This document shows, piece by piece, positions 16,863 through 25,431 of a stretch of 64,000 nt of DNA. The stretch's first letter is position 1; each line of letters begins with the position of its first letter. The stretch comes from Methyloglobulus morosus KoM1 (lineage in GTDB: Bacteria > Pseudomonadota > Gammaproteobacteria > Methylococcales > Methylomonadaceae). Below the pieces are notes generated by a model, which was not told the DNA's origin, made no database searches, and saw only the letters and a program-made list of their open reading frames with translations. The translations under genes were made by a program, and so were the position numbers. The stretch spans positions 1 to 64,000 of the forward strand of contig NZ_AYLO01000112.1 of the NCBI RefSeq assembly GCF_000496735.2, given 5' to 3'.

Positions 16863-18374
16863 TTACCTTCGCCTACCGCCGAAATTCCCAGCCCCTTGTA
16901 TTGTCCCCCCGTGGATAGCGAACACACCACCGACCCAATCGGCACGGCTTCCAAATGGCCGACCCGCAACAACACCACTGGCTGTAGTCAGATTTTGTTG
17001 GCTTGTGCCAACCTGAAAACCGCCACCCGCTCCAGCCGTTTTTTGATCAAACTGAAACTCGCCAGTTGGCTTTATGCTGACATTATGTGCAGTTATGCGG
17101 GCGGCCGCAGTAAGGTTGCCGTCGACTTGTTGCGCATTGGCCACCAAATTGTAGTTTACAAGTTTTGCGGCGGCGTAATTAAGGGTACTGGTAAAACTAC
17201 CGCAACCTTGGCACGGCACCAATTGGCCATTGACCGAAAAATCACCGTTCACTACGCCATCGTATTGAACTCTCCCCAAATTTTTAACTGTGTCGATTGG
17301 CGTGACTTTTCCTTCAGCAAAGTAAACCGCCCCATGGAATAGGTCATAATTGTTGCCTCCGATATTCCCTAGACGGCCATTAAAATCGAATCCACTCAAA
17401 TAAGACCCGAGTTCGAGTCCCGTAACATTTTGATTCGTAGTAAATTGGTTCGTAACGATACGATCCAATTGCCCATCAGATATATTTCTACTGCCCTGAT
17501 TAAACTGCCCTTCCCGAAATGCCGTTACCTGTCCTACCTGATTGCCTGGGTCTAGTTGCAAGTTCAAGAACCCATTGCCTTCCCGCCCAATTTGATTGAT
17601 AGAAATAGCGCCGCTTGCATTTGAAGGCGGGATGCCGACTCCGCGACGGTTCATGAAGGGCGATGTTGCAAGGCTGACGTCTCCGTTACGGCTTTGACGC
17701 GCCAAAAACGTGGAATAAAATCCGCAATGCCCATTGTTGTCACAAGGCGGCGATGACCTATCTTTCCCCACTTGGCAACCCGTGCTCCCGCCTGAAGCTT
17801 GGCAAGTTTCGCCTCCCGTATCACTGGGTATCGTGACTGGCGGTTCGTCAGGAGGGATGGTATTCATTCCGTAGTTTTTACCGCCTTGGAAATCCGCGAT
17901 AGCGCGATTCATGTGATCCGACACAATTTCTTGCATGGTTTGGTCTTGATCGGGCATGGTTTCAAGAAGCTGTCGTGCCAATGCGAAATTCGGGTCGTTT
18001 TTAACGGCTTCTTCGCATTGTTCACGGGCTTTGGCAAACTGGCGTTTGTCTTTCAAGTCCAAGCAATTGCAAAAGGCCTTAAACGCCTTAATATTGGTGG
18101 TTTGAGGCCTGTCGATTGCCGTTCTAAGCGCTGGGGAAAGTTTATCTTGAGTGATGCCTATATTCTGGAGTAGCTTATAAACCAGCTGTTTTTGCAACAG
18201 AAAAATATCAGACAACTTATTGGCTTCTTTAATGTCCCCTTTTTTGGAAGGGTCTTCCACATCAGTGGTGGTGGCGTTTACCGTTAACTCTTCATCCTGA
18301 GCTTGGGCGATACACAGGCTGGAAGCCACTAAGACCAGCAATATCAATCCTATCTTAAATGGGTAAGAGTTCAT
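16863..18374 (-). CDS. Exported beta-rich protein with short TPR-like segment; possible Slam/TbpB-like cargo
   Basis: This protein has a signal peptide (about residues 1-25, ends CIAQAQDE), a helical TPR-like segment (about 75-140, FAKAREQCEEAVKNDPNFAL), a Cys-rich low-complexity linker (about 185-215) and a long beta-strand C-terminal half. The end resembles the barrel of transferrin-binding-protein-B-like cargo (FQFDQKTAGAGGGFQVG ... GRPFGSRADWVGGVFAIHGG), the class handled by Slam translocators. That match is from memory and weak. It overlaps the FecR-like gene by four bases (ATGA), so the two are translationally coupled. There is no lipobox, so it would be a soluble or TPS-like surface product rather than a lipoprotein. 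The GGN/GGRRR tail is odd. Confidence 0.55.
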   Translation of the reverse strand: MNSYPFKIGLILLVLVASSLCIAQAQDEELTVNATTTDVEDPSKKGDIKEANKLSDIFLLQKQLVYKLLQNIGITQDKLSPALRTAIDRPQTTNIKAFKAFCNCLDLKDKRQFAKAREQCEEAVKNDPNFALARQLLETMPDQDQTMQEIVSDHMNRAIADFQGGKNYGMNTIPPDEPPVTIPSDTGGETCQASGGSTGCQVGKDRSSPPCDNNGHCGFYSTFLARQSRNGDVSLATSPFMNRRGVGIPPSNASGAISINQIGREGNGFLNLQLDPGNQVGQVTAFREGQFNQGSRNISDGQLDRIVTNQFTTNQNVTGLELGSYLSGFDFNGRLGNIGGNNYDLFHGAVYFAEGKVTPIDTVKNLGRVQYDGVVNGDFSVNGQLVPCQGCGSFTSTLNYAAAKLVNYNLVANAQQVDGNLTAAARITAHNVSIKPTGEFQFDQKTAGAGGGFQVGTSQQNLTTASGVVAGRPFGSRADWVGGVFAIHGGTIQGAGNFGGRRR

Positions 18375-19579
18375 TGCCCCTCCTTACTGTTTCCAATCAA
18401 GTAATCACCAATCATCAATTTTTCTGCCCGCATGATTCGGCCTGCGCGTACACGGGAAGATGTTTCAACAAGCTCTCCTGTTTGGGATAGCTTGATCTCG
18501 TCAATGAGTTTTTGGAGTTTCTCTCGCTCAAGCACTTTTAGGCCGGGCACTTTGGCAAGGTCGGTAATGACGAAAGCGGTCAAGCCCTTACCTATCGGCC
18601 CGTATTGTTCTGCGCCTTTGTTGATTAACGGATTTACGGCAATACTGTTAGGTTCGGGCGCCAGCCCAGAAAGCATTTTCTCATTGGCGATAGCTTGTGT
18701 GACTTCATCCTGGATAGATTTTGAGTTCATCAGCGTTAATTGTTTGGTAACACCACTTTTTTTCGCGCCCTCGGGATCAATCGTTGCGTACTTTTGCCAT
18801 TGCTGGACAGCTTTTGATGTATGACCGGCATTAAGTTCAAACAGGCCAAGATGATAGGCTGCGGCGGCATTGTACGGGAATGCTTGTTGGATTTGCGTAA
18901 ACAGCCTCGTCGCTGTCTGCAGGTCCCTGGCCTTAAAGGCTTGAGTCGCCTGATTTACAGCAGGGATTTCCGGGCTTATTTGTTCAGAAACCTGCCCTTC
19001 CATAGCCTGTGATGCTTGTGTGATTTCTACAGCCGAACTGGATGTCACCTTGACTAAATTTCCAGGGTACAGGGTTTTCTCGCCCTGACGACCATGCCAT
19101 ACCGCAGAAACCAAGTCATTAAATACCGCAATTTCGGGCTTATCTTTCATGGTCACAAGGACTTTCCCCATCGCCAATGCCAGCCCACCATTGCCGATAT
19201 GTATTTCCATGGCTTGTCCCGCCTGCCCTAATGTGGGCATGGCATAGGCTATCAGGCGGCCTTGCATGAGCGTAATTTGTTGGTCTTTATCAAACTTGAC
19301 GGTTGTTGCCGACCCGATGTCGATAAAATTGCCGTTTGGAAATGCGACACGACAACGGCTATTGGGGTTGTCAGTCGTCTGAAGCGCATCACCAGGCAAT
19401 AAGGTTCCTTGAGCTTGAGAATTTTTGTCCAGTTTTGAAATCTGGATTTCACCCGTACAAAGTTCAATCTGTGCGACACCTGGAATGTTTTCAGCCTTAA
19501 CGGTATGGCAAAAAAACAAGGCACTGAAGCAAAGCAAGAGGTTGGCTTTATGTGCGAAAATCAAGAAATTATTTTTCAT
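18371..19579 (-). CDS. FecR-domain protein with TPR and CsgG-like C-terminus
   Basis: This is a periplasmic protein with a signal peptide (about residues 1-29). The FecR-type beta domain (about 35-180; LLPGDALQTTDNPNSRCRVA, FPNGNFIDIGSATTVKFD, ITLMQGRLIAY) lacks any sigma-regulator partner nearby and is therefore probably a structural or ligand-binding domain. TPR motifs lie at about 205-275 (FTQIQQAFPYNAAAAYHLGL, AVQQWQKYATIDP). The C-terminal part (about 310-400) has the CsgG/FlgO-like pattern (LAKVPGLKVLEREKLQKLID, GRIMRAEKLMIGDYLIGN), like the two CsgG-type genes upstream in the same operon. It overlaps the next gene by four bases and starts 22 bases after the barrel gene. Confidence 0.75.
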   Translation of the reverse strand: MKNNFLIFAHKANLLLCFSALFFCHTVKAENIPGVAQIELCTGEIQISKLDKNSQAQGTLLPGDALQTTDNPNSRCRVAFPNGNFIDIGSATTVKFDKDQQITLMQGRLIAYAMPTLGQAGQAMEIHIGNGGLALAMGKVLVTMKDKPEIAVFNDLVSAVWHGRQGEKTLYPGNLVKVTSSSAVEITQASQAMEGQVSEQISPEIPAVNQATQAFKARDLQTATRLFTQIQQAFPYNAAAAYHLGLFELNAGHTSKAVQQWQKYATIDPEGAKKSGVTKQLTLMNSKSIQDEVTQAIANEKMLSGLAPEPNSIAVNPLINKGAEQYGPIGKGLTAFVITDLAKVPGLKVLEREKLQKLIDEIKLSQTGELVETSSRVRAGRIMRAEKLMIGDYLIGNSKEGQ

Positions 19580-19601
19580 CGTTTATTTCCTCAATGCACC
19601 G

Positions 19602-21029
19602 TTAGAAATTCAAATTTGTGCCAACATTCAGCCCGACCATATTTTTGTCGTAATCGAACAATTTTGCATTCGAGCTATTGTCGGTATAGGTATAACCCAA
19701 GGACACGAAGTAGACTTTGTAGAATGTCTGGCTGAGAGAAAAGGTTAAGGTATAGCGATTGTCCAAACGCCTGCCCTTATCCACAAACAATAACGCCGGG
19801 GCATCGTAATCGCGATTTAAGTATTTGAAATCCAGGTAAAACTCTGTCCCCGTTTTAAACCGGGCGAAGTACGACGGCCCCATTGACCATTCGTCATAGG
19901 AAAAACGGTCTGTGTGGGCATTACGCCGACTATAGGTGCCGAATAACGCCAGTGAATGCTCTGCATTAAAGGCCTCAAATTTATACCGTGGCCCAAACGT
20001 GCCTGTATGCGTTATACCACTTAAGGCATCAAATTGAGGCTCAATAAAATCTTCATTTTCATAACGGTACGATAAGGCAAAATCCGTATCGTCGCGTAGG
20101 TTAATTTCAATATTCGGCATGAAATAATAGGCATGGGATAGGTCATTATTGGAAAACCGTCGGTCAATAAACCCAAACGGAAGTTTCGCCTTAAACCTGC
20201 GGTCATAATAATCAAGCCCCGTATTGACATCTGTCTGGGTGTAATTAAAGTTACTATTGGTGCTGTCTGGGTATTCATGATGGAGAAATTGAATGTGGTT
20301 ATGCCAAACAAACCCATTTGGCTTGCCAAAATCGTAGAGCAGGTCGCCGTTGAGGTTAAATTTGAGCAGCCATCCGTCAAGGTTTTTAGATGTCAGCGCT
20401 TGGTTATTTGCCAATAAAATGCGCTCATCCCTGGGCCCGACGTTAACATTGCTGTCGTATTCCGGCCCCATTGAAGCCCGGAGAGCCGCAAAAAACCGCT
20501 TGGACTCGACCTGTGGTTCTTCTATATCCACCACGGCTTTCTCAATTAACTCCTTAACTTCTGCATCGGGATTTTCTGCCAGCACTTTTTGCAGTTCCGC
20601 TTGTGCCGCATCAGTATTGCCTGCCTGTTTATAAGCTGCCGCCAGTTCTAAACGAACTCTAGAAAGTTTCGGCTCGCGCGCCAGGATTTGTTGGTATTTT
20701 TCGATAGCAAGGCCTGTTTCCCCTGTCTCATACGCAGACCGCCCTAACCAATACAATACCTCTCGACTATCGTTTTGGGCGGCAACTTCTTTGAGGATGG
20801 GCAATGCCAAACGATACGACCCGTTATAATACAAGGCCATAGCCTCATGCAGTTTGGCGTTGAGAGTCTCTTGCGCTTTTGGTTGGGTTGTTAAAGGGAC
20901 GGCGGTAACGGTTATTTGATCTTGTCCTGGCAAGACATATTGTTCCGCAAAGACAGTATGACTTTTTAAAAGTATTAATATAAGACAAAAAATCAAATCT
21001 CTTGAAGCTATTAATCTGTGCCTTTCCAC
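19602..21029 (-). CDS. TPR plus outer-membrane beta-barrel protein, surface lipoprotein assembly modifier (Slam)-like
   Basis: The protein has a signal peptide (about residues 1-28), an N-terminal periplasmic TPR domain (about 50-170; ALPILKEVAAQNDSREVLYW, AIEKYQQILAREPKLSRVRL, AAYKQAGNTDAAQAELQKVL) and a C-terminal barrel (about 190-475). The barrel opens with MGPEYDSNVNVGPRDERI and has many aromatic strand ends, closing in LNVGTNLNF with a terminal Phe. This layout is that of Slam/DUF560 proteins, which move surface lipoproteins or TbpB-like cargo across the outer membrane. The start at 21029 follows a short gap after the CsgG lipoprotein. In this operon the likely cargo is the beta-rich protein at 16863-18374. 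Slam identity is by architecture, not by a verified alignment. Confidence 0.72.
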   Translation of the reverse strand: MERHRLIASRDLIFCLILILLKSHTVFAEQYVLPGQDQITVTAVPLTTQPKAQETLNAKLHEAMALYYNGSYRLALPILKEVAAQNDSREVLYWLGRSAYETGETGLAIEKYQQILAREPKLSRVRLELAAAYKQAGNTDAAQAELQKVLAENPDAEVKELIEKAVVDIEEPQVESKRFFAALRASMGPEYDSNVNVGPRDERILLANNQALTSKNLDGWLLKFNLNGDLLYDFGKPNGFVWHNHIQFLHHEYPDSTNSNFNYTQTDVNTGLDYYDRRFKAKLPFGFIDRRFSNNDLSHAYYFMPNIEINLRDDTDFALSYRYENEDFIEPQFDALSGITHTGTFGPRYKFEAFNAEHSLALFGTYSRRNAHTDRFSYDEWSMGPSYFARFKTGTEFYLDFKYLNRDYDAPALLFVDKGRRLDNRYTLTFSLSQTFYKVYFVSLGYTYTDNSSNAKLFDYDKNMVGLNVGTNLNF

Positions 21030-21071
21030 TGATTCACCTCACATTTTCATGCAATAAAGCATTTATTAAAA

Positions 21072-21821
21072 TTATTGTCTTGTTTGCAATTCTAAGGCCA
21101 ATTTGATCTGCTTTTCTGCCGCAGCAAAGCTAGGGTTAGCTTGCAGTATCTCTTTAAATATTGTAATTGCCGGTTCGTAAAGATGCTTGTCCATCAAAGA
21201 AATCCCTTCTTCATAACGCTTCCAAAGCATCATGTCCGTGGCGTTTTCTTTTCCAGAAATAACACTGGCATCCAATTTACTGGCAAGATGCACGGCTATC
21301 GTCTGCATCTGTTTGGCTGCGTCTTGCGGCGAACCTGACGTAGCTTCACTAAACTTTACTAGCGAGGTTTCTGCATCAACCACCCTGACGTCAATCCTGA
21401 CTTGACCAGCCATCGCCATATAACTACCGAATGCCAGCAGGTTGGCGCCTGCTATCCTGCCTAATTTCAGCCGGGTTTCATCGGATGCGAGTTGGCTAGT
21501 GCTAAGATGCTGCTCTTCCAATGCCGCCCGTAAGTTTACCCGCTCCACCAAACGCATATCCGAGACCTGCGAAAGGTCGGTTATCAACATTTCCGAAAGC
21601 GCCTTACTGAGATAGTCAACATCGCCACCCGCCATGGAATTATTGTCAAAATCCCAAACCGCCAAGATTAAGGCACGGGAAGTCGTCGCGCCTTCGGTGG
21701 CAACAGGGCCGGGTTGCGTTGCGCAGCCTGATAACAAATAGCCCAGCACCAAACAAAAACCATAACGGGTAATTTTGCGATAAAACAGGTTGTGGACCGT
21801 TGCGGTTATTTGTGGTTTCAT
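21072..21821 (-). CDS. CsgG/FlgO-like lipoprotein with C-terminal TPR
   Basis: The N-terminus carries a lipobox (LLSGCATQ, Cys about residue 33). The central domain (about 48-190) shows the CsgG/FlgO pattern: ALILAVWDFDNNS, LSKALSEMLITDLSQVSDMR, LVERVNLRAALEEQ, LGRIAGANLLAFGSY, VRIDVRVVDAETS. One C-terminal TPR follows (about 210-245, YEPAITIFKEILQANPSFAA). CsgG proteins form outer-membrane secretion rings in curli systems, while FlgO-like members are envelope lipoproteins. Here the lipoprotein sits directly after another CsgG-like gene with no gap. Whether it forms a pore cannot be told, because the CsgG transmembrane hairpins are not obvious. Confidence 0.78.
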   Translation of the reverse strand: MKPQITATVHNLFYRKITRYGFCLVLGYLLSGCATQPGPVATEGATTSRALILAVWDFDNNSMAGGDVDYLSKALSEMLITDLSQVSDMRLVERVNLRAALEEQHLSTSQLASDETRLKLGRIAGANLLAFGSYMAMAGQVRIDVRVVDAETSLVKFSEATSGSPQDAAKQMQTIAVHLASKLDASVISGKENATDMMLWKRYEEGISLMDKHLYEPAITIFKEILQANPSFAAAEKQIKLALELQTRQ

Positions 21822-23276
21822 CTACTGCGCCTGGATAATTTTCTGGTTCTTTTCTAACGCGCCCGACACAGCGAACGGCTGGGCATAAGACATCAAATCT
21901 TCCACTTTCGACACTTTAAGCTGCCCTATTTTCGTTTGCCGCGTCCCTAATACTTTGCCGTTCAATTCAATCGGTTCTTCATCTTCGCCAAGAACATTGA
22001 AAACCATGCCAGGGGTCACGTTGTGCTTATTGCCCAGATTGATAATGACCGTATCGCCGTCAGTTTCGGCAATTCGTCCTTTCATTGGATATTTATCTTT
22101 GACTGTTGCCGCGATTGCCTGGGTAAATTTTGCGGCGATACTAGCGGGATCTGGATTTCCCGTTTGCCGCTCGGATAAAGGCAAGACAATATCGGTGGTT
22201 TCCGTATCTACCAAGCGTAGGTTAACCCTATTGTCGCCCCCCATCGACGATACGCTACCGGTCGCTATCAGCCGAGCGGCGATAATTTTGCCCAGTTTGA
22301 GGGCCGTATCGGGATCAGATAAATTAGACGAACCAAGGTTTAGCTCAGAAACGACTTTATCCAAAATGGCCCGCTCAACTACCCTCAAATGGGCTGCCTG
22401 CAACTGATTGGTCAATTCGTTTTGCAAAACAATATTAAGCCCTGCCCTTTCAGATAAGTTATCGGCATTGCTGTCGGCAAAACCGATAATTGACAATGCC
22501 ATGGCTGGCGTAGTCCAATCGTCTTCCGGTTTGTCTTGGCTTTGGTTTTTATAGCGCTCAACCAGGTCCTTAACCAACTGGTTAATATAGCGCTGCTTTT
22601 CCAAATCTTGCTTTTGCGCTATGGCCGCTTGTGCTTGCCGTAACAAGGCATCGCCGAGATGGTCAGTGGGGTGGGTTAGTTTTAATTGCGAGAAAGCTTT
22701 AACCGCTTCTTCCGGTTGCCCCAATTCCTGCAACGTCACACCCATGTTGGTGAGTGCATCCCGATCATTGGGTTCTTCGGCTAAGGCTTTTTTATATGAC
22801 GCTATCGCCAAATCAGGCTCTTTGCGATTACGGTATATATTACCCTTTAACGTGTGTGCTTCGGCCCTTTGCCAAGGGAAATCACTATTCCCGTTTTCGG
22901 CGAGGGTCAACTCGGATTCCGCTTCATTTCTCTTGCCTTGCTTATAAAGCACTTTGGCCTTGATTGTCCGCGCCTTAGTGCGTTTGGGGGCCTTCTTGAC
23001 AACCTTGTCAATCCTTAAGCTTGCTTCGATAATTTTTCCGCGCTTAATCTCTACTTCAGCCAATCCTTCTTCACCTTTAATAGCCGTATCAGCGTTAGGG
23101 CTGTTCGCCATTTCCTGGAACGTAGCTTCCGCCCCCGGAAGCTTATCATCCATAAGCTCGCTATAGCCTTTTCTCACTTGGCTATCATCAGCTATAGCGG
23201 CAAGACTTATCCAACCGAGAAAGCAGCCTAGCAGCAAAGAGTTAGCACCCGCCTTGTGTTGATATATCTTACGCAT
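21822..23276 (-). CDS. TPR plus CsgG/FlgO-like periplasmic protein
   Basis: This is the first gene of the co-directional envelope set. It has a signal peptide (about residues 1-30, LAAIADDSQ). TPR motifs run over about 35-230 (PGAEATFQEMANSPNADTAI, AIASYKKALAEEPNDRDALT, AVKAFSQLKLTHP). A CsgG/FlgO-like domain follows (about 260-395: IGFADSNADNLSERAGLNIV, LRVVERAILDKVVSELNL, LGKIIAARLIATGSVS, VNLRLVDTETTDIVLPL), then a C-terminal beta domain (about 400-484, GDTVIINLGNKHNVTPGMVF) as in FlgT-like or SH3-like C-termini. It abuts the lipoprotein gene downstream. The pairing of two CsgG domains with TPR and FecR suggests a multi-ring periplasm-to-surface assembly. Confidence 0.78.
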   Translation of the reverse strand: MRKIYQHKAGANSLLLGCFLGWISLAAIADDSQVRKGYSELMDDKLPGAEATFQEMANSPNADTAIKGEEGLAEVEIKRGKIIEASLRIDKVVKKAPKRTKARTIKAKVLYKQGKRNEAESELTLAENGNSDFPWQRAEAHTLKGNIYRNRKEPDLAIASYKKALAEEPNDRDALTNMGVTLQELGQPEEAVKAFSQLKLTHPTDHLGDALLRQAQAAIAQKQDLEKQRYINQLVKDLVERYKNQSQDKPEDDWTTPAMALSIIGFADSNADNLSERAGLNIVLQNELTNQLQAAHLRVVERAILDKVVSELNLGSSNLSDPDTALKLGKIIAARLIATGSVSSMGGDNRVNLRLVDTETTDIVLPLSERQTGNPDPASIAAKFTQAIAATVKDKYPMKGRIAETDGDTVIINLGNKHNVTPGMVFNVLGEDEEPIELNGKVLGTRQTKIGQLKVSKVEDLMSYAQPFAVSGALEKNQKIIQAQ

Positions 23277-23532
23277 CTATTGATACCCCTGGGCTTATTT
23301 GGCAATCGCTAACATTTCAACACAACCTACAACCTTGCCCTTTTATTTATGGTCATATGACCTATATAGCAACTCCCTGTATACCTATTGAGCAATGGTT
23401 AGCGTATCGAAAAATTCGTAAAAAAAAAGGGAATTTTTAACACTGAGTATAATCATTTAAGTTACGCCTGTCCTAAAATACTTTAGGTTGAACAATCAGT
23501 TATTGCCTGTCCTATCACTCCCCCTCAAAACT

Positions 23533-25209
23533 TCATGAAGCACTTTCCTGTTGCTTCACTTGGGCTGTTGGTGATTTGAAATTAAAACCAAAATGTTTCG
23601 GGTCTTCCCCAATTACCGCAGCTGCAAATATATAGAAAACATAATCATACGTTTCCTTTGGAATTTGATACTGCTGGATAAACTTCCAGAAATTCTTGTC
23701 CCGCGGATTATCCGGCATTTTCCTAATCATGCCCTTCACTCGATTATGGCCATAGTTGTAGCCTGCCATGACCAATAAGCCGGATGCTTGCGCCTCGGTA
23801 CTAAATATGGTTTTCAAGTATTTTGCACCGGCTTTAGTGGCTTTTCTGAAATCAAAGCGGGCATCTTGTACATCATATTCCCTGACATCTGCCAGAGGCC
23901 CAGCCGCCAACCCATACTCTTTGCCTGTCGATGCCAAAAACTGCCAAGCGCCTTTAGCCACGCCATAACGCGTTTCAGGACCAATCGCCATGGTATTATA
24001 GTTGCTCTCCTGTAGCGGTAAATACATGAATTGAAGAGGAAGGTCTTCTGTTTCCAGGGCGGCGATAATATCTGGTGCATAATTATTCATTTCTAGCCGC
24101 GCCATGGCTTCCGGCATCCTTGAGGATGATTGCCAATACTGGATATATTTCCTGACCTCCTCCACAAAACCGTCCGGTAACTCCAACTCACTTTCCCCAA
24201 AATCCCTGGCAACCTTTGTGATTAATTCTTCCTCGTAACGTGCATTGGTAGGAAATCTGAAACGAAAAGCAGTGGCTTCCTTCACATAGTGCTGATACTT
24301 ATCTTTCATGCTTTTCAGGTTTAGCTTTTCCTCCGCTACACGCTGTCTCTCAGCTTTGATTTTTTCTTGTTCGGCCCTAATTAAGTCTTGCTCCGCCCAA
24401 TGCTTTTCTTTGGCTAACACGTTAATCATTTGATCTAGCACCTCAGAGCTTTTGTCAATCGTCAATTCCGATTGTGCTAAATTGACCTCTAACGTCTTGA
24501 TGTCATAGAACATATCGATAGCCAAAGCGCGTGCGTTTGATAAGGCAACGTATTGATAGCCCACTGCGCCCACGGCAAATAGAAAAAACACACCTAATAT
24601 CCAGATAACTTTTTGGTATTTTTTGCCTCGGCTACTGCGGTCTTCATGGATAATTTTACGCACCATGCGCGTGTAATCACCTGAACCCTCAACTTCATTC
24701 TTTGCCAACAAACGCGCCTCAATTTCTTCTTTCGATAACTTTTGATGGGTTGTTGCTTCAGTCGGAACACTTGAGGGGATAAGGATGGTCGGGTCAATGA
24801 CGGCTTGTTTTACGGCTTCTGGTTTTTGACCCGCCATATAGATTTGCAAACTAATATGGGTATTGCCCAAATAAACCGATACGGGCAATCGCAATTTTGA
24901 TTTTTGATGTACTAAGGCATTTTCTATATAAATACCGTTTGTGCTATTCAAGTCATAAAGCCACCAATCCCAATTTTCCTGCTTAACTTCAAGATGGTGC
25001 CGACTGACATCACCATGTTGAACGACAATGTCGTTATCGTCCGAGCGCCCCGCAGTAAATCCCGATGTAAAAAAATAGTTTTTTAAAGTTTGACCGTTCT
25101 CATCGACCAGCACAACCTGCAAACCAGGGCGAACCAGCACCGTACGTTCAGTTTCCGGTTCCTGCTGGAGCGCTCCTTGTGGAATGATGACGGTTTTATC
25201 TTCCTGCAT
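23533..25209 (-). CDS. FHA-domain, membrane-anchored lytic transglycosylase fusion
   Basis: A cytoplasmic FHA phosphothreonine-binding domain (about residues 30-125; AGRSDDNDIVVQHGDVSRHH, LYDLNSTNGIYIEN) precedes a linker. One TM helix (about 205-225, VIWILGVFFLFAVGAVGYQY), a long charged coiled coil (about 240-330) and a periplasmic SLT lytic transglycosylase domain (about 385-540) follow. The catalytic Glu is in LPLQESNYN (about residue 401), followed by AKGAWQFLASTGKEYGL and GYNYGHNRVKG. The design would place peptidoglycan cleavage under control of a cytoplasmic phosphorylation signal, with the membrane kinase at 6686-8569 as a possible writer. A decayed copy of its 5' end lies at 26808-26886. 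It sits between the envelope operon and the T6SS cargo genes. Confidence 0.88.
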   Translation of the reverse strand: MQEDKTVIIPQGALQQEPETERTVLVRPGLQVVLVDENGQTLKNYFFTSGFTAGRSDDNDIVVQHGDVSRHHLEVKQENWDWWLYDLNSTNGIYIENALVHQKSKLRLPVSVYLGNTHISLQIYMAGQKPEAVKQAVIDPTILIPSSVPTEATTHQKLSKEEIEARLLAKNEVEGSGDYTRMVRKIIHEDRSSRGKKYQKVIWILGVFFLFAVGAVGYQYVALSNARALAIDMFYDIKTLEVNLAQSELTIDKSSEVLDQMINVLAKEKHWAEQDLIRAEQEKIKAERQRVAEEKLNLKSMKDKYQHYVKEATAFRFRFPTNARYEEELITKVARDFGESELELPDGFVEEVRKYIQYWQSSSRMPEAMARLEMNNYAPDIIAALETEDLPLQFMYLPLQESNYNTMAIGPETRYGVAKGAWQFLASTGKEYGLAAGPLADVREYDVQDARFDFRKATKAGAKYLKTIFSTEAQASGLLVMAGYNYGHNRVKGMIRKMPDNPRDKNFWKFIQQYQIPKETYDYVFYIFAAAVIGEDPKHFGFNFKSPTAQVKQQESAS

Positions 25210-25298
25210 GAGTTTATAAGCCCTGGAATTTACTTTAAGGTATTAATTTTGGTGAAAATACCACAACCACCACGATCCTAGTAGCCCATATTAATAAC

Positions 25299-25322
25299 GC
25301 TTATATCCATATGGATATAAGC
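25299..25322. repeat. Perfect 24-bp palindrome
   Basis: The sequence GCTTATATCCAT is followed at once by its reverse complement. It lies about 90 bases upstream of the start of the FHA-transglycosylase gene (25209, minus strand) and after the end of the peptidoglycan-binding protein gene. It has no loop, so a protein binding site (operator) is more likely than a terminator hairpin. Confidence 0.6.
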
Positions 25323-25431
25323 TCCATCCTACACCTTCAATTACGTTCAAAGCTAGGACGTTATATTTCTGTACTGCAAAACCATGCCGAGTGAATTGGG
25401 TATCGATAAACCCGGTACACGGCCTAACATA

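Noticed and set aside
16863..18374. Firm assignment as a transferrin-binding protein
   Set aside because: Only the last part resembles that barrel, no lipobox is present, and the match cannot be checked here.
18371..19579. FecR as an anti-sigma regulator of a TonB iron system
   Set aside because: No ECF sigma gene or TonB receptor is nearby and the protein has a signal peptide plus TPR and CsgG-like parts.
21072..23276. Curli (csg) operon
   Set aside because: Two CsgG/FlgO-like genes are present, but no CsgA/CsgB amyloid repeats, CsgE or CsgF are seen.
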